Shown: positions 9,182 through 18,185, numbered from the stretch's first letter. The stretch: DNA of 64,000 nucleotides from Ignavibacteriota bacterium (GCA_016713565.1 JADJOX010000001.1:62001-126000); one strand, 5' to 3'. A program made the numbers and translations. Notes: a model not told the origin generated them from the sequence alone.

Positions 9182-10558
9182 GTGAAAAAAGATAAAATGA
9201 AAAATTTAACACCGTCGCAAATTGTTACAGAATTAAATAAATATATAATCGGACAAGATGAAGCAAAACGCGCTGTTGCAATTGCACTTAGAAATAGATG
9301 GAGAAGACAGCAGGTTACAGAAGGTTTAAAAGAAGAAATAATGCCAAACAATATTATAATGATCGGACCTACCGGAGTTGGAAAAACTGAAATAGCAAGA
9401 AGATTGGCAAAATTAACTGGCGCTCCTTTCTACAAAGTTGAAGCTTCTAAATTTACCGAAGTTGGTTACGTTGGAAGAGATGTTGAATCAATGATAAGAG
9501 ATTTAACAGAGCTTGCGGTTAATATGGTAAAATCCGAACAAACTGAATTGGTGAAAGAAAAAGCCGACAAATTAACTGAAGAAAAAATTCTCGATTTACT
9601 TATTCCTCCGGTTAGAACAACCGTTAAATCAAACAATGAAATTGATAACGGCGAAAATGAAGAAATTGTTAGAAATGAAAAAACCCGGGAATGGATGCGT
9701 GAAAAACTCAAAAAAGGTGAGCTTGACGATAAACTGATTGAGTTCGATACCACAACTGCCGCAATGGGAATGCAGGTTGTAGGACCATTTGGCATGGATG
9801 ATATGGGAATGAACATTCAAGAAATAATTGGAAGTATGATTCCCAAAAAGAAAAAGAAGAGAAAGACTACAATAAAAGAAGCCAGAACAATAATGGCGCA
9901 AGAAGAAGCGCAGAAATTAATTGACATGGATAATGTGCAGAAAGAAGCCGTTAGAAGAGTTGAAGAAACCGGAATCATTTTTTTGGATGAAATAGATAAA
10001 ATTGCCGGAAATAAAGGCGCGCATAATGGGCCTGATGTTTCGCGAGAAGGTGTTCAAAGAGATCTTTTACCAATTGTGGAAGGTTCAACGGTAAATACAA
10101 AATATGGACCGGTTAAAACTGATCATATTTTATTTTTAGCTTCAGGCGCATTTCATGTTTCCAAACCTTCGGATTTAATTCCCGAATTACAAGGAAGATT
10201 TCCAATTCGTGTTGAGCTTAAAAGTTTAAACGAAGCCGATTTTATAAAAATTCTTACAATTCCTCAAAACGCATTGCTGAAACAATATGCCGCGCTTTTA
10301 GAGACCGAGGAAGTTGAAATTGTTTTTGAAGACAGCGCTATTAAAGAAATTGCAAAAACCGCCACAATTGTTAATGAAGAAGTTGAAAATATTGGCGCGC
10401 GCCGACTGCATACAATATTAACCACTTTGTTGGAAGATATTTTATTCGATGTGCCGGACAAAATGCCGGAAGGAAAAATTTCAATAACCGGAGAAATGGT
10501 TAACGCGAAACTGGATAATATTGTTAAGAACCGTGATTTGAGTAAGTATATTCTTTAA
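9182..10558 (+). CDS. hslU: ATP-dependent unfoldase subunit HslU (ClpY)
   Basis: AAA+ ATPase ring that unfolds substrates and feeds them to HslV. Seen in order: the N-terminal LTPSQIVTELNKYIIGQDEAKRA in two parts (residues 9-31), Walker A GPTGVGKTE (62-70), the pore motif segment with GYVGRDVESMIRDL, a charged intermediate domain (about 110-240, including a Lys-rich PKKKKKRKT), Walker B GIIFLDEIDKI, the arginine-finger region LQGRFPIRVEL, and sensor 2 GARRLHTILTTLLED. The protein ends with the buried tail that docks into HslV (SKYIL). Length 458 is usual. The start is GTG at 9182, three bases after hslV; an ATG five codons on (9197) is possible. A perfect 8-bp hairpin follows the stop, so the transcript probably ends here. 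Confidence 0.97.
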   Translation: MKKDKMKNLTPSQIVTELNKYIIGQDEAKRAVAIALRNRWRRQQVTEGLKEEIMPNNIIMIGPTGVGKTEIARRLAKLTGAPFYKVEASKFTEVGYVGRDVESMIRDLTELAVNMVKSEQTELVKEKADKLTEEKILDLLIPPVRTTVKSNNEIDNGENEEIVRNEKTREWMREKLKKGELDDKLIEFDTTTAAMGMQVVGPFGMDDMGMNIQEIIGSMIPKKKKKRKTTIKEARTIMAQEEAQKLIDMDNVQKEAVRRVEETGIIFLDEIDKIAGNKGAHNGPDVSREGVQRDLLPIVEGSTVNTKYGPVKTDHILFLASGAFHVSKPSDLIPELQGRFPIRVELKSLNEADFIKILTIPQNALLKQYAALLETEEVEIVFEDSAIKEIAKTATIVNEEVENIGARRLHTILTTLLEDILFDVPDKMPEGKISITGEMVNAKLDNIVKNRDLSKYIL

Positions 10559-10566
10559 TTTTTTGC

Positions 10567-10600
10567 GGAGATCTTAATTATGAGATCTCCTCATTTTTTT
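10567..10600 (+). terminator. Intrinsic terminator after hslU
   Basis: Nine bases past the hslU stop lies a perfect inverted repeat GGAGATCT / AGATCTCC (10567-10574 and 10583-10590, 8-base loop), followed by TCATTTTTTT. Stem plus T-tract on the plus strand fits factor-independent termination of the methyltransferase-ppiC-hslVU transcript. Confidence 0.8.
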
Positions 10601-10731
10601 GAAAATAATTAAATAAATTATTACAGAATAAATAAAAAGTTTACTTCATTAACCTTCACTTTGCTGTGTTTTATTTATACATTAAATTTTTTGAGGATAA
10701 GCTCACTAAACTAAAGTATTTAATAAATCTC

Positions 10732-12081
10732 TTACTCTATTAACAAATTTATCGCTTCTTGAAGTTCTTCCGCGGAAATAATATTTATACTGCTTTTGTA
10801 CTTTTTAGATTTGATATTATTTTGAGGAATTAAAATATTAGAAAATCCTAATTTTTCTGCTTCTTGTATTCTTTTATCAATGTGACTTATACTTCTGATC
10901 TCACCACCCAAGCCGACTTCGCCGAGTACGACAAAATTATTTTTCACGGCTTGGTTTTTCAAACTGGAAACAACTGCGGCACAAACAGCCAAATCAATTG
11001 CAGGTTCGTCTATTTTTAATCCTCCGGCAATATTTAAAAATACATTATATGTTGATAATCTTAATCCAGCTCTTTTTTCCAAAACAGCCAGCAATATTGA
11101 TAAGCGCCGGTAATCAAAACCGGTTGTAACTCTTTGCGGATTGCCGAAATTTGTAGGAGTAACGAGTGCTTGAACTTCCAGCAAAACTGGCCGCGATCCC
11201 TCTATTGTTGATGTAACAACAGCGCCGGTTACATTTTCATTTCTCTCACCAAGGAAAATTTGACTAGGGTTTTTAACTTCTGATAAGCCGTTATCATGCA
11301 TTTCGAAAATGCCGATCTCATTTGTATTCCCGAATCTATTTTTCTGCGCGCGTAAAATTCTGTAAGAATAATTTTTTTCGCCTTCAAATTGAAGAACAGT
11401 ATCTACAATATGTTCCAGCACTTTTGGTCCGGCGATAAATCCTTCTTTGGTTACGTGTCCTATTAGAATTACGGAAAAGTTTAGTGTTTTTGCAAGATGC
11501 ATTAAAAAATTTGTGCATTCACGTATTTGTGTAACAGTTCCCGGAGCATTATCAAATTCCGGTTTAAACGTTGTTTGGATTGAATCAATTATAACAACTT
11601 CCGGTTTGAGTTTATCTATTGCCGAAGTTATAATATCAAGATTTGTTTCAGAGAGAATAAAAATACTTTCTTCGTTTACATTTAATCTTTTGGCTCTAAG
11701 ATTTATTTGCTTAACGGATTCCTCACCCGTTACGTATAATACCTTTGATTTTATTGAGGATGCGGCTTGCATTACCAACGTTGACTTACCAATTCCGGGG
11801 TCGCCTCCGATTAAAACAACTGAACCGATAATTAAACCGCCGCCTAAAACTCTGTCGAATTCATTTAAATTAGTTTTTATTCTTATATCTTCTTGAGAAT
11901 TTATTTCGCTTAATTTGAAGATATTTTCTTCACTTACTTTTTGCTTAGATTTTTTTGTTTTGGATTCAACAAATTCTTCTGAAAATGAATTCCATTCTTC
12001 ACAGTTTGGACATTTGCCAAGCCATCTTAATGATTCAAATCCGCAGTTTGTACAAATATATTTTATGGTTTGTTTTGACAT
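10732..12081 (-). CDS. radA: DNA repair protein RadA (Sms)
   Basis: RecA-like, DnaB-related branch-migration helicase used in recombinational repair. The 449-residue protein has the N-terminal zinc finger (C10, C13, C24, C27: ICTNCG...GKCPNCEEWNS), Walker A GGDPGIGKST (92-101), Walker B region VVIIDSIQT, the RadA-specific KNRFG motif (in RAQKNRFGNTNEIG) and a C-terminal Lon-protease-like domain lacking proteolytic activity in the family (FLNIAGGLKIDEPAIDLAV to VGLGGEIR). Length is typical. The ABC ATPase gene lies three bases upstream on the same strand, so the two are probably co-transcribed although functionally unrelated. Confidence 0.97.
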   Translation of the reverse strand: MSKQTIKYICTNCGFESLRWLGKCPNCEEWNSFSEEFVESKTKKSKQKVSEENIFKLSEINSQEDIRIKTNLNEFDRVLGGGLIIGSVVLIGGDPGIGKSTLVMQAASSIKSKVLYVTGEESVKQINLRAKRLNVNEESIFILSETNLDIITSAIDKLKPEVVIIDSIQTTFKPEFDNAPGTVTQIRECTNFLMHLAKTLNFSVILIGHVTKEGFIAGPKVLEHIVDTVLQFEGEKNYSYRILRAQKNRFGNTNEIGIFEMHDNGLSEVKNPSQIFLGERNENVTGAVVTSTIEGSRPVLLEVQALVTPTNFGNPQRVTTGFDYRRLSILLAVLEKRAGLRLSTYNVFLNIAGGLKIDEPAIDLAVCAAVVSSLKNQAVKNNFVVLGEVGLGGEIRSISHIDKRIQEAEKLGFSNILIPQNNIKSKKYKSSINIISAEELQEAINLLIE

Positions 12082-12084
12082 CTG

Positions 12085-12816
12085 TTAAATTTCTGTTCGG
12101 TGAATAAAATCTTTAATAATTTTATCGTTTGATGATAAAAGCTGTTCCGGTGTGCCTTCAAAATAAATTTTTCCTTCGTGTACCATCGCAATTTCATCAG
12201 CCACATTTTTTACGCTGAACATATCATGTGTAACAACAATTGAAGTTACTTTTAATTGGTCGGCTAAATTTTTTATCAGATCATCAATAGAATCCGACAT
12301 AATCGGATCTAACCCTGTTGTCGGTTCATCGTATAAAATGTATTCGGGTTCGGTTATTAAGGCTCTCGCTAAGCCGACTCTTTTTTTCATTCCGCCTGAA
12401 AGTTCGGAAGGTTTCAGATTTTGCGTTTTAGGCAAATTAACTAATTCGAGCATTTTCTCAATTTTAATATCTAAATCTTTCTGGGTTATTTTATATTCAT
12501 TTTCGATTATTGGTAACGCAATATTTTCACCAACTGTCATTGAATCAAAAAGCGCCGCGCCTTGAAATAAATAGCCGAATTTCCTTCGGATATCATAAAG
12601 TTCTTTATGATTATTAGGATCGACTTTCTTACCGCCGACTTTTATATAGCCTTGATCTGGAAAAAGTAAACCGACAATATGTTTAAGTAAAACGCTTTTA
12701 CCGCTTCCGCTTTTGCCTATTATTACGCTTGTTTCACCTTCTTCAATTGTCAGGTTTATACCATTTAAAACTTTTTTACCGCTGAACATTTTATGAAGAT
12801 TTACAATTTCAATCAT
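12085..12816 (-). CDS. mlaF: ABC transporter ATP-binding protein, MlaF/Ttg2A-like
   Basis: ATPase of an ABC system of the Mla (phospholipid/MCE) type. Motifs: Walker A GKSGSGKS (34-41), Q-loop in FGYLFQGAALFDSMTV, signature LSGGMKKRVGLARAL, Walker B ILYDEPTTGLDP, and the H-loop in VVTHDMF. The FQGAALFDSMTV sequence followed by ENIALPI is characteristic of MlaF proteins, which work with MlaE permease and MlaD on lipid transport between inner and outer membrane. No mlaE or mlaD neighbour is seen here; radA follows three bases downstream. The gene symbol therefore rests on family similarity alone, and the partner permease must lie elsewhere. Confidence 0.85.
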   Translation of the reverse strand: MIEIVNLHKMFSGKKVLNGINLTIEEGETSVIIGKSGSGKSVLLKHIVGLLFPDQGYIKVGGKKVDPNNHKELYDIRRKFGYLFQGAALFDSMTVGENIALPIIENEYKITQKDLDIKIEKMLELVNLPKTQNLKPSELSGGMKKRVGLARALITEPEYILYDEPTTGLDPIMSDSIDDLIKNLADQLKVTSIVVTHDMFSVKNVADEIAMVHEGKIYFEGTPEQLLSSNDKIIKDFIHRTEI

Positions 12817-12879
12817 TTTTGTAATTAGATAAGTTAAAAACTATAATAAAAATAACACTAAATATTTTTAGAAAATGAA

Positions 12880-12910
12880 ATAAAATCGGTTAATAGATAA
12901 CCGATTTTAT
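12880..12910 (-). terminator. Hairpin terminator after the chemoreceptor gene
   Basis: A perfect 13-bp inverted repeat (ATAAAATCGGTTA at 12880-12892, TAACCGATTTTAT at 12898-12910, 5-base loop) lies 18 bases past the chemoreceptor stop. The minus-strand 3' side continues into TTTATTTCATTTT, so termination of the leftward chemoreceptor transcript before the ABC ATPase gene is likely. Confidence 0.75.
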
Positions 12911-12928
12911 TTTAACTTAGGAGCGAAA

Positions 12929-14875
12929 TCAAACTGTTGCGTAGGATTTTATTTTTTTATTCCTTATAAATTCTTGAGGAGTTTCTTCCAAATCGTTTAC
13001 TTTAAAAGATGAAACTAAAGTTAAGAGCAACTCAGAACTTTTTAACAATTCGGTTATTGATTGAGAAACTTGATGTATCCCTTCAGAATTCTCACTTGAA
13101 ACTGAAGAAATTCCATGAATATTTTTACCAATTTGCTCCGCGGTTGATGATAGTTCTTCATTTGCGGTTGCCACTTGATCTATTTGTGATTTTACATCTT
13201 CTACAAATTTAGTTATTTCATCCAGCAATATTTCCAATTCAACAATGTTTTTCATCCCGTCATTTACAACACTTTTTGAATGTACCATCTCTGAATTTGC
13301 GAGTTGAGCATCATTTTGAACTTCTTTAATTGTTTGCGCAATTTCCTTTGTCGCTGTAGATGTTCTTTCTGCTAATTTTTTTACTTCATCTGCAACTACC
13401 GCAAAACCCCTGCCTTGTTCACCGGCTCTAGCTGCTTCAATTGCAGCGTTCAATGCCAATAAATTTGTCTGTTCCGCAATTTCATTAATTACTTTTGCTA
13501 CATTACCAATTTGACTTGTTCTGTTTGCCAAAGAAGTAATGGTTGTTGAAGTAATTTCATTGGTATCAACAATTTTTTGCATTTTTAATTTAGATTCTTT
13601 TACCTTGCCTAAGCCTGCTAAAGCGCGTTCATTTGATTTAAGCGAGGATTCAAATGCTGCAGTTGAATTATGAGAGGTCTCTAAAATTGTTTTTGTCATT
13701 TCCTCTACTGCAGTCGCTATTTCTTCTGCTTGACTACTTTGTTCAAGCGCGCCGGCAGACATTTGTTCCATTGTTGCTGATATTTCATTTGTAAAAGAAG
13801 TATTTGTATTAGCTGTATTTTTAACTTTATATAAAAGTGAACTAATATTTTTTGCTACTAAATTAAAACCATCGAAAAGTCTGCCGATATCATCATTGGC
13901 ATTATGGGCTTTTATTGTTGTCGTTAAATCACCATTAGCTGCTTTTTCCATTGCGTCTAACATAATTACTGCGCTTTTTGAAAGATATTCTGATTTTTCT
14001 TCAGATTCCTGCTGAGCGTTTTGAGCTCTTTCTGCAGCTACTTCAGCCTCTTTGGATTTCTGATTTATTTCTTCAATCGACCGCTGAATACTTCTGCTCA
14101 TTAAGTTGAAGTTACGAGCAAGTTTTCCAATTTCATCTTGAGTGTTAATTTCTACTTCTACATTTGATTTCCCGGTAGCTAGCGATTCAGCAGCTTTGGT
14201 TAATTCTTTAATTGGCTTTGAAATTTTTATACTGCTGAAGATAATAAAACTTAATGAAATTAAAATGAGAATTCCGAAAATTTTAAATATTTGTAAAGTA
14301 AGTTCTGAGACTGCTACTTCAACATCTTCAACATAAATTCCGGCGCCTAAAACCCAATTCCACTCTTTAAAATATTTTACATAAGATATTTTTGGTACAG
14401 GTTTATTATATCCTGGTTTTGGCCAGTAATAGTCAACAAATCCGCTTCCTTGAGATTTACAAACTTTTGCCATTTCATTAAATAAATAAACACCGTTTGG
14501 ATCCTTTATATCGCGAAGTGATTTGCCGTTTAATTCAGGTTTTATAGGGTGTGCGATCATTTTGGGATAATCATCATTAATCCAAAAATAATTTTGTTCG
14601 CCGAATCGTAGTGCTTGAATCTGATGAATTGCTTCCTTTTTTGCTTCTTCTTCTGTTAAAGTATTATTTTTAAAATCATTGTAAACATTTTGAATTATTC
14701 CATAAGCAACTTCTACGGCTTGCTTAATATTTTCACCTTTATCATTCATCATGGATTTACTGAATTGCGGTAAAATTTCCATAAATAAGAATAAAGTAAA
14801 AGGAATAATAGCAGTTAAGGATAATGCTAGAATTTTGGCAAGTATACTCCAATTTTTAACGTTCAGCTTGTTCAT
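12929..14875 (-). CDS. Methyl-accepting chemotaxis protein with a single Cache sensor
   Basis: Transmembrane chemoreceptor that signals through CheA/CheW. Order: TM1 (about residues 12-34), periplasmic sCache_2-type domain (NYFWINDDYPKMIAHPIKP, GSGFVDYYWPKPG, WNWVLGAGIYVEDV), TM2 (about 195-215), a HAMP domain, a coiled coil rich in Ala/Glu with a second HAMP-like segment (ANGDLTTTIKAHN), and a signalling domain whose hairpin tip reads IGNVAKVINEIAEQTNLLAL and continues NAAIEAARAGEQGRGFAVVA. The ATG at 14875 has AGGGGGGAA just upstream; the ATG four codons earlier has no such site, so the shorter start is chosen. The sCache ligands are often small carboxylates; the ligand here is unknown. No che genes are nearby. 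It stands as its own transcription unit. Confidence 0.95.
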   Translation of the reverse strand: MNKLNVKNWSILAKILALSLTAIIPFTLFLFMEILPQFSKSMMNDKGENIKQAVEVAYGIIQNVYNDFKNNTLTEEEAKKEAIHQIQALRFGEQNYFWINDDYPKMIAHPIKPELNGKSLRDIKDPNGVYLFNEMAKVCKSQGSGFVDYYWPKPGYNKPVPKISYVKYFKEWNWVLGAGIYVEDVEVAVSELTLQIFKIFGILILISLSFIIFSSIKISKPIKELTKAAESLATGKSNVEVEINTQDEIGKLARNFNLMSRSIQRSIEEINQKSKEAEVAAERAQNAQQESEEKSEYLSKSAVIMLDAMEKAANGDLTTTIKAHNANDDIGRLFDGFNLVAKNISSLLYKVKNTANTNTSFTNEISATMEQMSAGALEQSSQAEEIATAVEEMTKTILETSHNSTAAFESSLKSNERALAGLGKVKESKLKMQKIVDTNEITSTTITSLANRTSQIGNVAKVINEIAEQTNLLALNAAIEAARAGEQGRGFAVVADEVKKLAERTSTATKEIAQTIKEVQNDAQLANSEMVHSKSVVNDGMKNIVELEILLDEITKFVEDVKSQIDQVATANEELSSTAEQIGKNIHGISSVSSENSEGIHQVSQSITELLKSSELLLTLVSSFKVNDLEETPQEFIRNKKIKSYATV

Positions 14876-14957
14876 TTCCCCCCTCATGAAAAACTATTGT
14901 TAATAATCGGAGGAAAAAGAAAAAATATTAAATGTTTCGAATAGTTTTTTATATAAA

Positions 14958-14986
14958 ACTGCTGAAATTATCTAAATTCCAGCAGT
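14958..14986 (-). terminator. Hairpin terminator after the triple-repeat protein gene
   Basis: Inverted repeat with 12-base arms and one mismatch (14958-14969 ACTGCTGAAATT; 14975-14986 AATTCCAGCAGT; 5-base loop), 12 bases past the stop of the leftward gene. On the minus strand TTTTATAT follows. A likely intrinsic terminator. Confidence 0.65.
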
Positions 14987-14998
14987 AATTAGGAGAGT

Positions 14999-15805
14999 TT
15001 ATTTTACAATTATTTTTTTTCTAATCTCTTTTTTTCCTTTGGAATCAATTTTCTCTTTTTCAAGATATTTTTCAGCTTCCTCTCCAACAAATGTTTCCAC
15101 TTTTTCTTTACCGTTTTCTATGGTTTTAACCGTTACTTTTTTAACTCCGTTTTCTTCTTCCACATTTACATTTTTTTCGATTTTGTTTTTTACGCTATCA
15201 CCTTTTTCAACCCAAATTGACATTGAATCGCCATCTTCATCTTCATTAATTTCAATTTTCATATCTTCACCGTCTTTCATCTTATCCAAGTAATCATCGG
15301 CTTCCTTGCCTTCATAAACTTCAATATTTTCCTCACCATTTTCTTTAGTTGTAACAGTAACGGTTTTTTCGTCATCAGCGCCTTCAACCTGTACCTTTAC
15401 CGTTTTTGTTTTCTCAATTTTATCAAAATCACCATCGTCACTCTTGAACATTAAAACTCTTTTCCCTTTACCTTTGTGTTCAATTATATTACCATGACAA
15501 CTATCAGATTTTATATAAAAAATATTTTCATTATCATCTTCCAATCCTTCAATATTTTCTGTAATAATTTTATCATCATCAGAAATTATTTGTATGCGTT
15601 TCTTTAAATCCTTTGATTTCATTCTTTGCAGTAATTTTTCGGCTTCATCGCCTTCAAAAATTACGTCGCCTTTATCAGTTGTTACAACAATTTTCTTTGC
15701 TTCTTTAATTTGGTTTAATTTCTCTTTGATATTTTTATCTTGACCCGAAACAAAATTGAATGTTAATAAAATTAACAAAGTTGTGAATATTGCTTTTGTT
15801 TTCAT
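14999..15805 (-). CDS. Secreted acidic protein with three diverged internal repeats
   Basis: Not a family I can name. From the ATG at 15805 (GAGGAG just upstream) the product has about 268 residues with a signal peptide ending near FVSGQ, so it is exported. The mature protein is very rich in Lys, Asp and Glu. A unit recurs three times: KKIVVTTDKGDVIFEGDEAE, then about 110 residues on TVTVTTKENGEENIEVYEGK, then about 75 further KVTVKTIENGKEKVETFVGE, each followed by an AEKLL/ADDYL/AEKYL helix ending in charged residues. This suggests repeated beta-hairpin plus helix modules. A single Cys-His pair (SCHGNI) lies between repeats 1 and 2. It is transcribed divergently from the histidine kinase/regulator pair, sharing a 146-base region with phased repeats, so it is a likely target or sensing partner of that system. 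An extension to 15850 has no start support. Confidence 0.85.
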   Translation of the reverse strand: MKTKAIFTTLLILLTFNFVSGQDKNIKEKLNQIKEAKKIVVTTDKGDVIFEGDEAEKLLQRMKSKDLKKRIQIISDDDKIITENIEGLEDDNENIFYIKSDSCHGNIIEHKGKGKRVLMFKSDDGDFDKIEKTKTVKVQVEGADDEKTVTVTTKENGEENIEVYEGKEADDYLDKMKDGEDMKIEINEDEDGDSMSIWVEKGDSVKNKIEKNVNVEEENGVKKVTVKTIENGKEKVETFVGEEAEKYLEKEKIDSKGKKEIRKKIIVK

Positions 15806-15875
15806 TTTCTCCTCGTTATTGAATTTATTAAAAAAATATTCTAACGTCAAAATAAAGCTTTGATTAATTCAATAT

Positions 15876-15936
15876 TGTTAAAAGATTCTTAATTTTTGTT
15901 AAAAAATGTTAAAATCAAGCAATTTTGATTTCTTAA
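15876..15936. promoter_or_regulatory. Phased TNTTAA repeats: candidate OmpR-type response regulator binding region
   Basis: Between the divergent secreted-protein gene and the kinase gene, the hexamer TGTTAA/TCTTAA occurs in the same orientation at 15876, 15887, 15897, 15907 and 15931. The first four are spaced 11, 10 and 10 bases, one helical turn apart. OmpR/PhoB-family regulators bind head-to-tail on direct repeats of this spacing, and the regulator encoded at 17499 belongs to that family. Autoregulation and control of the secreted protein is inference. Confidence 0.5.
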
Positions 15937-15951
15937 CAATAACTTTACAGC

Positions 15952-17499
15952 ATGAAAGAAAAATCATTAAAATTTATAATAGCGCTTATTACATTTGCCG
16001 TAATTGGATTAATTGCAATTCAATTCTTTTGGATCAAGCTGGCGCTTAAATTGGAAGAAGAAAAGTTCAACAAAAATGTTGGATTTGCCTTAAACGATTT
16101 GGTTAAGCAAATTGAAACAAAAGAAACGGCTGAAGTTATGGTTAAAATAATTTCACCGCAAAATGATAAAATATATTTGGGCAAAGACAAAAATAATACA
16201 CAAAAGAAGATTGTAAAGCACAAAGAATATTTAAAGAATAATGTTTTGGTTTTTAATTCGGATGACAGCAGCGTAGTAACTGTAAATGTTGAGGGAAAGA
16301 ATGATTCAAATTTCTCAACTATGAAAGTTGTTAAAAATTTATCGGCTAACGGAGACAGCACGGTTCAAGAAACAATTATATGGAATGGGAATCTTGATAC
16401 ATTAATTCATAAAAAGACCAAAATAATTGAAAATGTTTTTAATGATTTGGTTTTTTCGGAAAAATCAGAAAATATTTTAAATAGAATAAATGAATCGAAA
16501 ATTGATTCACTGCTTGATGACGAATTAATTAAATACGGAATAAAAAGTGATTTTGGTTTTGGAATTATAAATAACGACAGTATTATTTATTCAAAAAATA
16601 TTATTGATAAAAATGACGCTTTAAATTCAAGCTATAAAATTAATTTGTTCCCTAATGATTTTGTTAAAAATCAAAATTTCATTTCCTTACATTTTGATAA
16701 CCGTCAGTCTTTTTTAATTAAGTCTATTTGGTGGATGCTGCTTCTTTCGGTAATTCTAACTTCGCTCATTATTGTTTTATTTTATTTGACAATAAAAATG
16801 TTAATAAGACAAAAAAAAATAACAGAAGTAAAAAATGATCTGCTGAATAATATTACACATGAATTTAAAACTCCAATCTCTACAATTTCACTCGCGGCAG
16901 ATGTTATAAATGAAGAACCGGATATTGATAAGAAAAGATATTCGACAATTATTAAAAATGAATCACAGCGGTTGACTAATATGGTTGAGTCAATTTTATC
17001 TGCGGCTGAATTGGAAAGCAGTAAATTTACATTAAATAAAACTCTTGAAGATCTGCATGAAATAATTAAAGAAGTTTGCGGCAAATTTGAATTAACTATA
17101 GATAAAAAGAACGGTAAAATAAATTTGGATTTACGTGCATCCGATTCAAAATTATACTGCGATAAACTGCAGTTCTCAAATGCAATAAGCAATTTGATTG
17201 ATAATGCAGTAAAGTATAACGAAAATGTTCCTGAAATTAAAATTTCAACAATGAACAGCAACTCCACATTTGAAATACTAATCGAAGACAATGGAATCGG
17301 CATGGATAAAAAATATCATTCAAAAATATTTGATACTTTTTACAGAATTCCAACCGGAAATATTCATAATGTAAAAGGTAATGGAATCGGCTTAAGTACC
17401 GTAAAAAAAATAATAGAAGCTCATTTGGGAAAAATATTTATAGAAAGTGAAAAAAATAAAGGTTCAAAATTTATCATTCATCTTCCAAAGATATATTAA
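15952..17499 (+). CDS. Sensor histidine kinase
   Basis: Inner-membrane sensor of a two-component system. Domains: TM1 (residues 9-30), a periplasmic domain of about 225 residues with no recognised family, TM2 (259-282), HisKA with the phospho-accepting H303 in NNITHEFKTPIST, and HATPase_c with N box NAISNLIDNAVKYNE, G1 EDNGIGMD and G2 GNGIGLSTVK. The large unclassified periplasmic domain suggests detection of an envelope signal or protein. The stop codon overlaps the response regulator start by one base (TAATG), so the pair is co-translated. The upstream divergent gene makes an exported triple-repeat protein and may supply or report the signal. No defect is seen. Confidence 0.95.
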   Translation: MKEKSLKFIIALITFAVIGLIAIQFFWIKLALKLEEEKFNKNVGFALNDLVKQIETKETAEVMVKIISPQNDKIYLGKDKNNTQKKIVKHKEYLKNNVLVFNSDDSSVVTVNVEGKNDSNFSTMKVVKNLSANGDSTVQETIIWNGNLDTLIHKKTKIIENVFNDLVFSEKSENILNRINESKIDSLLDDELIKYGIKSDFGFGIINNDSIIYSKNIIDKNDALNSSYKINLFPNDFVKNQNFISLHFDNRQSFLIKSIWWMLLLSVILTSLIIVLFYLTIKMLIRQKKITEVKNDLLNNITHEFKTPISTISLAADVINEEPDIDKKRYSTIIKNESQRLTNMVESILSAAELESSKFTLNKTLEDLHEIIKEVCGKFELTIDKKNGKINLDLRASDSKLYCDKLQFSNAISNLIDNAVKYNENVPEIKISTMNSNSTFEILIEDNGIGMDKKYHSKIFDTFYRIPTGNIHNVKGNGIGLSTVKKIIEAHLGKIFIESEKNKGSKFIIHLPKIY

Positions 17500-18185
17500 T
17501 GAAAAAGTATAAAATTTTATTAGTTGAAGACGATTTGAATTTGGGAAATATTTTAAGTGAATATTTATCATTAAAAAATTACGAAGTTGAACTATGCAAA
17601 AATGGTGAAGAGGGAATTGAGAAATTTAAAATGAATAATTTTGATTTATCCATTCTTGATGTTATGATGCCGAGAAAAGACGGATTTACTTTGGCTAAAG
17701 AAATTCGAGCAATAAATAAAAATATTCCAATAATTTTCTTAACGGCAAAGTCGATGCTGAAGGATAAAATTGAAGGTTTCAATATTGGAGCTGATGATTA
17801 TATAACAAAACCGTTCAATACAGAAGAGTTGATATTAAGAATTAATGCCGTGCTTAAAAGATCACAAAATGTCATATATGAAGATGCTGTTTTTAATATT
17901 GGGAAATATATTTTTGATTACCGGAAAAGAACGTTGAAAACAAATAACAAAACCATTTCTCTAACATCCAAAGAAAATGAGTTATTAAAGCTGCTTTGCG
18001 AAAACAGTAATCAAACTGTGGAAAGGGAAAAAGCGCTTCCGCAAATATGGAAAGATGATAATTATTTTACTTCACGAAGCATGGATGTTTATATAACAAA
18101 ATTAAGAAATTACTTAAAAGATGATAATTCCATTGAAATAGTAAATGTTCACGGTATTGGTTTTAAACTTTTAATAAACTCTTGA
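17499..18185 (+). CDS. OmpR/PhoB-family response regulator
   Basis: A 228-residue transcription factor: receiver domain (residues 1-120) with acidic pocket D11-D12, phosphorylation site D54 in SILDVMMPRKDG, switch residue in FLTAKS and K in ITKPF; then a winged-helix domain (about 130-226) with SLTSKENELLKLLCENSNQ and SRSMDVYITKLRNYLKDD, typical of OmpR/PhoB proteins. Phosphorylated by the kinase immediately upstream, with which it overlaps by one base. Its candidate binding region is the row of TNTTAA repeats at 15876-15936. Similar RprY/CusR-like regulators are common in Bacteroidota. Confidence 0.95.
   Translation: MKKYKILLVEDDLNLGNILSEYLSLKNYEVELCKNGEEGIEKFKMNNFDLSILDVMMPRKDGFTLAKEIRAINKNIPIIFLTAKSMLKDKIEGFNIGADDYITKPFNTEELILRINAVLKRSQNVIYEDAVFNIGKYIFDYRKRTLKTNNKTISLTSKENELLKLLCENSNQTVEREKALPQIWKDDNYFTSRSMDVYITKLRNYLKDDNSIEIVNVHGIGFKLLINS

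Noticed and set aside
15805..15850. Longer N-terminus of the triple-repeat protein
   Set aside because: It would place 15 polar residues before a normal signal peptide; the ATG at 15805 has a good ribosome site.
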